DNA of 9,708 nucleotides, from NCBI GenBank assembly GCA_021804305.1, contig JAJZKF010000018.1, positions 1 through 9,708 of the forward strand, written 5' to 3'. The notes below the pieces were generated by a model. The model searched no databases. It was given only the letters and a program-made list of their open reading frames with translations, and was not told the origin of the DNA. This document shows positions 1 to 5,957 of this stretch, piece by piece; position 1 is the first letter of the stretch; every line of letters starts with the position of its first letter. Origin of the DNA: Microcaldota archaeon. GTDB lineage: Archaea > Micrarchaeota > Micrarchaeia > Micrarchaeales > CABMGC01. The position numbers were made by a program, and so were the translations under genes.

Positions 1-540
1 TATCCTATTGAAATCAATTATGCCCAAAGCCACTCCTGTGTAGTATGCATCCCTTAAAAGGTAATCAACCCTGTCAGATCCGAGTGCCCCAGCGACAACT
101 TTTCCTCTTTCCTTGCCTGAGAACAGGTCAGCGAATTCTCTCTTTGAAACGCTGCTCCCAGAAACAATGTCCCAAATCTCCGAGCCGAATATCAGGTCCA
201 GGCCAATCTGCTCGTGGCCCTTGCCCAGGTGCTGCTCATACTGGCTGTCTAGCGTATGTGATAGCGGGGCATGCCCTATGTCGTGCAGCATCCCTACCAG
301 TGAGAGAGCCTCCATCTCCGAGCCGAAAAGCTGCCTTGAAAGGCGCTTGGTAGCCTCCATCGTTCCGAGCGAATGCTGGAATCTGTTGTGCGTCGCGCCA
401 GGGTATACAAGATATGCATTGCCGAGTTGCTTTATCCTCCTAAGCCTCTGCATCTCCTTGGTCTCCAGTATGCGTGCTTCAACTTCTGAAAGCTCTATGT
501 TCCCAAAAACAGGGTCCCTTATGTACCTAACTTCTTTCAT
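1..540 (-). CDS. HD-domain phosphohydrolase (COG1078/SAMHD1-like), 3' end cut by the window edge
   Basis: The ATG at 540 opens a frame with no stop for 180 codons; the C-terminus lies outside the window. The product resembles the HD superfamily hydrolases related to dGTPase and SAMHD1, soluble metal enzymes that typically remove phosphate or triphosphate from nucleotides. Visible landmarks are the N-terminal RDPVFGNIELSE segment, QRLRRIKQLG (31-40), HNRFQHSLGT (51-60), LHDIGHAPLSH (85-95) and GSDRVDYLLRD (154-164). By alignment from memory with SAMHD1, H56, H86, D87 and D156 are the metal ligands, R53 matches Arg164, R157 matches Lys312 and Y160/D164 match Tyr315/Asp319, so the catalytic core looks intact. 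The start fits the usual family N-terminus and sits inside the last codons of the VKOR gene (14-bp overlap), with AAGGT seven bases upstream, so translational coupling is likely. Family assignment is strong; the substrate (dNTP or another nucleotide) cannot be read from the sequence. Confidence 0.9.
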   Translation of the reverse strand, partial: MKEVRYIRDPVFGNIELSEVEARILETKEMQRLRRIKQLGNAYLVYPGATHNRFQHSLGTMEATKRLSRQLFGSEMEALSLVGMLHDIGHAPLSHTLDSQYEQHLGKGHEQIGLDLIFGSEIWDIVSGSSVSKREFADLFSGKERGKVVAGALGSDRVDYLLRDAYYTGVALGIIDFNRI

Positions 541-937
541 TCAGCTTACCTTTAACTCCTATACCAAATACAAGGACCATTATTGCGGAGCCCAGCAGCA
601 TTGCATCAAGTAGCGAGCAGTATTCGCATATCTCTCCCAGGATAGCCATTCCGCTTATCGAATACACCATGCCCAGTATGCCCAAGTACTGCCATGGCGC
701 CAGAAGTTTCGGAAAAGCAACAAACGCCATTATCGCAACAGCAAACCATATGAGCCCCAATAGCGCTATAGGTATCCCTATGACAGTCGAAAGCTTGCTT
801 GTAGTTACTGCCTGGCAGTTGATTATCCCACTGTTGCTGCAGTAGAGCTGCGCTTTAGAAAAATGGGCAAAAGTGAGGTATCCGGCATCCACCAGCCCTA
901 TCAAAAGGAAAAATAAAAGGATATACTTTTTGTTCAT
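527..937 (-). CDS. Vitamin K epoxide reductase (VKOR) family membrane protein
   Basis: This 136-residue protein has four predicted membrane helices at roughly residues 5-24, 52-74, 83-101 and 108-127. It carries the four cysteines expected of VKOR homologues: the periplasm-side loop pair C33 and C41, and the active-site CEYC motif (C104, C107) at the start of the last helix. The loop also has the family's conserved serine followed by a Gly-Ile-Pro turn (S50, GIPIALLGL 54-62). In bacteria and archaea such enzymes use quinone to reoxidise a thioredoxin-fold partner that makes disulfides in exported proteins. No thioredoxin-fold domain is fused to it, so a partner should be encoded elsewhere. 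The length is typical of a stand-alone VKOR domain. It is the first gene of a minus-strand unit with the HD phosphohydrolase and diverges from gyrB. The family call is strong; the redox partner is unknown. Confidence 0.92.
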   Translation of the reverse strand: MNKKYILLFFLLIGLVDAGYLTFAHFSKAQLYCSNSGIINCQAVTTSKLSTVIGIPIALLGLIWFAVAIMAFVAFPKLLAPWQYLGILGMVYSISGMAILGEICEYCSLLDAMLLGSAIMVLVFGIGVKGKLNERS

Positions 938-1028
938 TAAACCGCCAAAAATACGAGGTTACAGTCTCTTTACCATAAGTATTATAAACACAAAATAATA
1001 TAAATTATATGAGAGGCGGACTGGTTTT
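938..1028. promoter_or_regulatory. Divergent promoter region between the VKOR gene and gyrB
   Basis: These 91 bases separate two divergent genes and have an A+T-rich centre (about 976-1010). ATTATAAA at 981-988 reads TTTATAAT on the minus strand, a good archaeal TATA-like box. Placed about 26 bases before transcription starts, it would give a leader of roughly 20 bases for VKOR. The same element, or the A+T-rich stretch at 996-1010, could serve gyrB. GAGG at 1013-1016 is a weak Shine-Dalgarno candidate 12 bases before the gyrB ATG. Start sites are inferred from spacing only, and no operator palindrome is convincing. Confidence 0.5.
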
Positions 1029-2951
1029 ATGGACTCAAACGATTCTAATGGGTATACTGCAAAAGACATAACCGTTCTTTCCGGTCCGCAGGGCATCAGG
1101 AAGCGCCCCGCAATGTACATCGGCTCAACAGGCCCACAAGGGTTTACCCACCTGCTGTACGAGGTGCTCGACAATTCGATAGACGAGGCCATGGCAGGCT
1201 ACTGCCACAACATATCCATAGTCCTTGAGAGAGAGGACGAAGTGGATACGGCAGAAGTATCCGATGACGGCAGGGGCATACCTGTCGACATAATGCCAAA
1301 AATCAACAGGCCTGCGCTGGAAGTCATAATGACATCAATCCATGCGGGCGGCAAATTCGAAAACAAAGCTTACAAGGTATCCGGCGGCCTTCACGGCGTC
1401 GGTCTCACAGTGGTAAACTCGCTTTCTGAATATACGACCGTTACGGTGAGGCGCGACGGGAAAACATACCGCCAGGAGTTCAGCCGTGGCGCTCCAGTTT
1501 CAAAACTCGAGCAGATAGGGGAATACAAAGATGGAACCTCAGGCACTACGATAAAATTCAAGCCTGACCGCGAAATATTCAGCGCGCTTAACTTCGACAC
1601 AATAGAGCTTGAGGAGAGAATCAGGGACCTATCATACCTAAACAAGGGCGTGACGATAACACTTGTTGACAAGCGCGGCGAACAGCAGAAGGAGAAAAGA
1701 TATTCGTCGCAGAATGGCATACTTGATTTCCTTGGGTACATAACTGAGCACAAGGAGAGCGTATCCAATCCTATATTGATATCGAAATCTGAGGGGAGCA
1801 CCGAGGTCAATGCGATTTTCCAGTACGTCAGCGCATACAATGAGAATCTCGTTTCGTTCGTGAACAAGATAAAGACTCCTGAGGGAGGAACCCACCTAAC
1901 CGGCTTCAAGACAGCCATAACGAGGGCTATAACAAACTACATACAGAGGAATCCAAAGAAGCAGAAGGAGAACATACCTCTCGAGGGCGAGGACACCCGG
2001 GAAGGCCTCTATGGGATAATATCCATAATGCTGCAGAATCCTGAGTTCGAAGGCCAGACGAAGGAGAAGCTCGGAAATTCAGCGGTCAAGAGTATTGTCG
2101 ACAGCATCGTATATTCGGAGTTCAGCAGGTACCTTGAGGAGAACCCTCAGGAAGCTGGCAGGATACTTGAAAAAGTCTACGGCGCCGCGCGTGCACGCGA
2201 ATCCGCCAAACGCGCCAGGGAGCTGTCAAGGAAGAAGGGCATATTCGATGGGCCTCTGCTGTCAGGCAAGCTCGCCGACTGTACCGAGAGCGACCCGGAG
2301 AAGACAGAGATATTCATAGTTGAAGGGGACAGCGCAGCAGGCTCGAGCAAGCAGGGCAGGGACAGGTTTTATCAGGCTATACTGCCGCTCAGGGGAAAGG
2401 TGCTCAACGTCGAAAAGGCTACGGACGAGAAGATATTCTCAAACAAGGAACTCCACATGATGGTTGCTGCATTCGGAACAGGCATAAGGGAGACGTTCGA
2501 CCCAAACAAGCTAAGGTACAACAAGATAATACTGCTCACCGATGCAGATGTGGATGGCAGCCACATAAGGACGCTGCTTATGACGTTCCTTTACAGATAC
2601 ATGCGCTCTCTCATAGAGCGCGGCAACCTTTACATAGCGCAACCTCCTCTTTACAAGATTTCCAAGGGCAAGCACGTAAAATATGCATATTCAGATGCGG
2701 GATTGGATGAAGCCTTGAAGGAACTTGGCGAGCAATCCACAGTGCAGAGGTATAAGGGTCTCGGCGAGATGAATCCCGAGCAGCTATGGGAAACGACCAT
2801 GGATCCGAAATCAAGGGTCCTGAAAAAGGTGTCGATAAGGGACGCCGAAAAGGCTGATGCAATATTCACGACGCTTATGGGCGCGGACGTATCAGAGAGG
2901 CGGAAGTTCCTTGAAGAGCATTCTACTGAAGTGTCCTTCCTTGACATATAG
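1029..2951 (+). CDS. gyrB: DNA gyrase subunit B (GyrB)
   Basis: This is the ATPase subunit of type IIA topoisomerase, which with GyrA forms A2B2 gyrase and introduces negative supercoils. At 640 residues it matches the compact GyrB form without the large E. coli insert. Domains in order: a GHKL ATPase (about 15-220) with catalytic E45, Mg-binding N49, DDGRGIP (79-85) and the GGLHGVG lid (119-125); a transducer (about 220-395) with QTK (343-345); and a TOPRIM domain (about 425-545) with EGDSA (432-436) and DADVDG (505-510), supplying E432, D505, D507 and D509. [16 protein letters not shown] (449-464) and the C-terminal ...LDI ending point to gyrase rather than topoisomerase IV. Both ends match the normal family boundaries. 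D79, R142 and T173 correspond to the E. coli novobiocin contacts D73, R136 and T165. It is followed eight bases later by gyrA. Gyrase in archaea is generally regarded as acquired from bacteria. Confidence 0.97.
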   Translation: MDSNDSNGYTAKDITVLSGPQGIRKRPAMYIGSTGPQGFTHLLYEVLDNSIDEAMAGYCHNISIVLEREDEVDTAEVSDDGRGIPVDIMPKINRPALEVIMTSIHAGGKFENKAYKVSGGLHGVGLTVVNSLSEYTTVTVRRDGKTYRQEFSRGAPVSKLEQIGEYKDGTSGTTIKFKPDREIFSALNFDTIELEERIRDLSYLNKGVTITLVDKRGEQQKEKRYSSQNGILDFLGYITEHKESVSNPILISKSEGSTEVNAIFQYVSAYNENLVSFVNKIKTPEGGTHLTGFKTAITRAITNYIQRNPKKQKENIPLEGEDTREGLYGIISIMLQNPEFEGQTKEKLGNSAVKSIVDSIVYSEFSRYLEENPQEAGRILEKVYGAARARESAKRARELSRKKGIFDGPLLSGKLADCTESDPEKTEIFIVEGDSAAGSSKQGRDRFYQAILPLRGKVLNVEKATDEKIFSNKELHMMVAAFGTGIRETFDPNKLRYNKIILLTDADVDGSHIRTLLMTFLYRYMRSLIERGNLYIAQPPLYKISKGKHVKYAYSDAGLDEALKELGEQSTVQRYKGLGEMNPEQLWETTMDPKSRVLKKVSIRDAEKADAIFTTLMGADVSERRKFLEEHSTEVSFLDI

Positions 2952-2954
2952 GTG
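2950..2954 (+). promoter_or_regulatory. Shine-Dalgarno site of gyrA overlapping the gyrB stop codon
   Basis: AGGTG lies five bases before the gyrA ATG and complements the archaeal 16S 3' end. Its first two bases are the last two of the gyrB TAG stop, so terminating ribosomes would be delivered next to the gyrA start. This supports the ATG at 2960 and coupled synthesis of the two subunits. Confidence 0.7.
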
Positions 2955-2959
2955 CATCT

Positions 2960-5413
2960 ATGGGCGAAACGATAGATACGAGCATAGAGAAGGAAATGCA
3001 GACCAGCTACATAGACTACGCAATGAGCGTTATAGTAGGCAGGGCGCTTCCTGATGCGCGTGATGGCCTCAAGCCTGCGCAAAGGCGCGTACTGTATGCG
3101 ATGTACAGGCTCGGCAATCTCCACAGCAGCGCCACAAAGAAGAGCGCAAGGATAGTCGGTGAGGTAATAGGCAAATACCATCCGCACGGCGACGTAGCAG
3201 TATACGAGACGATGGTGAGGATGGCTCAGGATTTCACGCTCAATCACACCCTTGTCGAAGGCCAGGGCAATATGGGCTCTATAGACGGGGATCCGCCTGC
3301 CGCCCAAAGGTACACCGAAGTAAGGCTAGCCAAGCTCGCCGAGGAGATGCTGCAGGACCTGGACAAGGAAGCTGTGCGCTTCATACCAAATTTCGACAAT
3401 ACCGAAGAGGAGCCCGTCGTTCTTCCGAGCAAGTTTCCTAACGCGCTGGTGAACGGGTCCTCAGGCATAGCCGTCGGTGTCGCCACAAACATACTGCCAC
3501 ACAACCTGGCCGAGATATGCGACGCTGTTTCCGCATACGTTGATAATCCTGAGATAAAGGTCGAGGAACTCCTTAAGATAATAAAAGGGCCTGATTTCCC
3601 AACGGGCGGCAAGGCTTTCTACAGCAAATCGCTTTATGACTCATATACCTCAGGCAGGGGGTCCGTCATACTGCGCGGCAAAATCGATTACGAGCCTGGC
3701 AAAAGCAGGGACAGTCTGATAATAACCGAGATACCTTATACTGTGAACAAGGCGTCGCTCACCGAATCCATAGCTATGCTTGCGAGGGACAAGAAGATCA
3801 ACGGCATAATGGACATACGCGACGAAAGCGGCAGGGACGGCATGCGCGTAGTGATAGAGATAAAGAAGGACACAAACTCTGAGTACGTCATAAACTCGCT
3901 GTACAAGCACACCCAGATGCAGATTACCCTCCCGGCGATAAACATAGCAGTGATAGGAAACAGGCTCCTCACGCTGAACATTCGGAATTTCATAAAGATA
4001 TTCGTTGAGCACAGGTTCGAGGTAATAACAAACAGGACAAAGTACGATCTCAAGGTCGCAGAGGACAGGAAGCATATCGTCGAGGGCCTGATAATAGCCC
4101 TGGAAAACATAGAGGAGGTCATAGAGCTCATAAAGAAAAGCCGCGATTCCAAAGAAGCGAAAGACAGTATGAGTTCCAAGTACGGCCTGAGCGAAAAGCA
4201 GACTGCAGCGATACTGGACATGAAGCTTTCCAAGCTCACCAACCTCGAGATAAATTCGATACGTACGGAGTTCGAGGACCTGAAGTCAAAGATCTCCGGA
4301 TACAAAGAGCTTCTCGGCAGCCCGGCAAAAATCTACCAGGTAATCAAGGAAGAATCCGCTTACGTAAAGGAGAAGTACGGCCGCCCGCGCAGGACCGAAA
4401 TGCTTCAGGAGACCGAATCAAACGGCATAGAGATGGAGGACCTGATAAACGATGAAGACACTATGATAATACTGACGAAGGGCAACTACGCAAAGCGCAT
4501 GGATCCAAAACTGTACCGCCAGCAGGAGCGCGGCGGCAAGGGCGTGATAGCAATAAACCTCAAGGAGAGCGACATTGTCAAGCAGATGGTGCAGTGCAGA
4601 ACCAAGGACCTCCTGATACTATTCACTGACCGCGGGAGGGCATATTGGTGCAAGGCGTACAGCTTGCCACAGGGCGACAGGTATTCTCCAGGCAAACCAC
4701 TTGTCAATGTGCTTGAAGGACTTGGCCAGGAAAAGGTCGAAAAGATACTCAAGGTCGGAGACATAGAAAACAGGTTCATCGTCTTTCTTACGAAGAACGG
4801 CCTAATCAAGCGCGTTCGCGGTGCAAAATTCATGAACCAAAGGTCCACAGGAGTCAAGGCTATCCCGCTTAACGAATCTGATTCCATATCTGACATATGC
4901 GTCTCTGACGGCAAATCAGAGATATTTATATCGACTAAAAGTGGCAAATCGATAAGATTTATGGAAACTGACGTTAGACCAATGTCGAGGGCAGCCCATG
5001 GAGTAAGGGGCATACGCCTCAAGAAGGGAGACTCTGCCGTGAGCATCATAGCAGCAGCCTCGCCAAAGGATGACATGATATTGTCGGTAAGCAGCGACGG
5101 ATACGGCAAGGTGACGGAGCTGGCGCGCTACAGGCTCCAGAGGCGCGGAGGTTCTGGCGTGCTCAACATGAAGCTTAAGAGCCAAAGCAGCCAAGTCGTA
5201 AAATCGGTCAAGGCGGGTCCAGAAGACGTAGCAACGCTTCTTAGCTCTGACGGGATATCAATACAGTTCAGCATAAAGTCCGTACGGGTTACTGGAAGGG
5301 CAGCCTCAGGAGTAAGGCTTATGAGGCTCACCGATCCTGCTAACGTCGTGGATGTTCAGTGCTCTGACATTCCCGGTTCTCGCGATGCAGTGCCGAGCCA
5401 AGAACCTATATAG
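2960..5413 (+). CDS. gyrA: DNA gyrase subunit A (GyrA)
   Basis: This is the DNA breakage-reunion and wrapping subunit of gyrase. It has 817 residues, a normal length. The N-terminal winged-helix/tower part (about 1-480) holds the catalytic tyrosine Y118 with R117 in AAQRYTE, the KYHPHGD segment (72-78), and I170, equivalent to the DNA-intercalating Ile174 of E. coli. The coiled-coil stretch spans about 345-470. The C-terminal domain (about 495-800) is a beta-pinwheel with six recurring G-V-x-x-(I/L)-x-L units, starting near 524, 577, 628, 677, 728 and 780. It contains GyrA-box-like motifs QERGGKG (522-528) and QRRGGSG (727-733), the element needed for DNA wrapping, so the enzyme is expected to be a true gyrase. 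There is no acidic C-terminal tail; the protein ends in a short polar segment. The quinolone-determining Ser83 and Asp87 of E. coli correspond to V79 and E83 here. The gene sits in an operon with gyrB and shows no frameshift. Confidence 0.97.
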   Translation: MGETIDTSIEKEMQTSYIDYAMSVIVGRALPDARDGLKPAQRRVLYAMYRLGNLHSSATKKSARIVGEVIGKYHPHGDVAVYETMVRMAQDFTLNHTLVEGQGNMGSIDGDPPAAQRYTEVRLAKLAEEMLQDLDKEAVRFIPNFDNTEEEPVVLPSKFPNALVNGSSGIAVGVATNILPHNLAEICDAVSAYVDNPEIKVEELLKIIKGPDFPTGGKAFYSKSLYDSYTSGRGSVILRGKIDYEPGKSRDSLIITEIPYTVNKASLTESIAMLARDKKINGIMDIRDESGRDGMRVVIEIKKDTNSEYVINSLYKHTQMQITLPAINIAVIGNRLLTLNIRNFIKIFVEHRFEVITNRTKYDLKVAEDRKHIVEGLIIALENIEEVIELIKKSRDSKEAKDSMSSKYGLSEKQTAAILDMKLSKLTNLEINSIRTEFEDLKSKISGYKELLGSPAKIYQVIKEESAYVKEKYGRPRRTEMLQETESNGIEMEDLINDEDTMIILTKGNYAKRMDPKLYRQQERGGKGVIAINLKESDIVKQMVQCRTKDLLILFTDRGRAYWCKAYSLPQGDRYSPGKPLVNVLEGLGQEKVEKILKVGDIENRFIVFLTKNGLIKRVRGAKFMNQRSTGVKAIPLNESDSISDICVSDGKSEIFISTKSGKSIRFMETDVRPMSRAAHGVRGIRLKKGDSAVSIIAAASPKDDMILSVSSDGYGKVTELARYRLQRRGGSGVLNMKLKSQSSQVVKSVKAGPEDVATLLSSDGISIQFSIKSVRVTGRAASGVRLMRLTDPANVVDVQCSDIPGSRDAVPSQEPI

Positions 5414-5441
5414 ATTTTGCCATGAAATTTGAATTGGTTGG
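5406..5441 (+). promoter_or_regulatory. Short gyrA-trm56 spacer with a TATA-like element and a mini-ORF
   Basis: CTATATAG (5406-5413) overlaps the gyrA stop and is centred about 32 bases before the trm56 ATG, a distance that would suit an archaeal TATA box with a very short leader. The spacer also holds a seven-codon frame, MKFELVG, from 5422, whose TGA (5443-5445) overlaps the trm56 start as ATGA. No strong Shine-Dalgarno sequence precedes trm56. Either an own promoter or read-through from gyrA is possible, and both are inference. Confidence 0.3.
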
Positions 5442-5957
5442 ATGATAGTAGTATTAGCCATAGGGAAACCCAAATACGAGAGCATGGTTGATATCTGCCT
5501 TACCGCGCGTGCCCTCGGGGCATCATCCGTCGTGCTGACTTCGTCATCGCATGAAATGAACTCCAAGCTCAAGCGCTTCTGCAGCTCTATAACAAACAAA
5601 TGGGGCGGCAGCTTCTCGGCCCAGTTCACCTCAAACTGGAAAAACTACATGCACTCAAAGACCAACTACAAGACAGTATACCTAACCAGATACGGCATTC
5701 CAATACAGAAGCAGCAGTATTCCATACGTTCATACAAGAATATCCTCCTCATAATCTCTACAGACAAGGAAATGCCTGAGTTGAACAAACTGTCCGATTT
5801 CAACATAAGCATAACTGCCCAACCTCATTCCTCGATAGCTGCGATGGCAATATTCCTGAACACTTACTATGCAGGGCGGGAGCTCTCTTTAAATTTCAGC
5901 AAGGCGCAGTACAAGGTGGTGCCAAGCCCGCACGATTCGATACTTAAAGAGCGCTAA
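5442..5957 (+). CDS. trm56: tRNA (cytidine(56)-2'-O)-methyltransferase Trm56 (SPOUT family), divergent
   Basis: This 171-residue protein resembles the archaea-specific SPOUT enzyme that uses S-adenosylmethionine to methylate the 2'-OH of C56 in the tRNA T-loop. Family landmarks include LTARALGASS (20-29), WGGSFSAQFTSNWK (54-67), VYLTRYGI (79-86), the strand ILLIIS (101-106) followed by DKEMP (108-112), and QPHSSIAAMAIFLNTYYAG (127-145), which with the strand forms the trefoil-knot cofactor site. VVPSPHDSIL (159-168) is the usual type of ending. Departures from the family as I remember it: the N-terminal motif of the RD-x-R-x-TTHV type is missing (here KYESMVDIC, about two residues shorter), and the glycine before the Lys-x-Pro turn is replaced. 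The ATG at 5442 starts directly at the first beta strand, as expected. It lies 28 bases after gyrA and its 3' end overlaps lhr by 4 bp. The family is well supported; full activity is less certain because of the changed motif. Confidence 0.87.
   Translation: MIVVLAIGKPKYESMVDICLTARALGASSVVLTSSSHEMNSKLKRFCSSITNKWGGSFSAQFTSNWKNYMHSKTNYKTVYLTRYGIPIQKQQYSIRSYKNILLIISTDKEMPELNKLSDFNISITAQPHSSIAAMAIFLNTYYAGRELSLNFSKAQYKVVPSPHDSILKER

Noticed and set aside
45..613. Plus-strand frames of 102 and 166 residues at the left end
   Set aside because: They are antisense to the HD phosphohydrolase, whose catalytic motifs make the minus strand the coding one.
2651..3307. 218-residue minus-strand frame across the gyrB-gyrA junction
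   Set aside because: It overlaps two certain genes on the other strand and shows no domain pattern; it is explained as a shadow frame.
3736..5109. Long open frames on the strand opposite gyrA (189 and 207 residues)
   Set aside because: They lie wholly inside a well-supported gyrA, have Ser/Leu/Met-rich composition typical of antisense reading of coding DNA, and show no recognisable motif.
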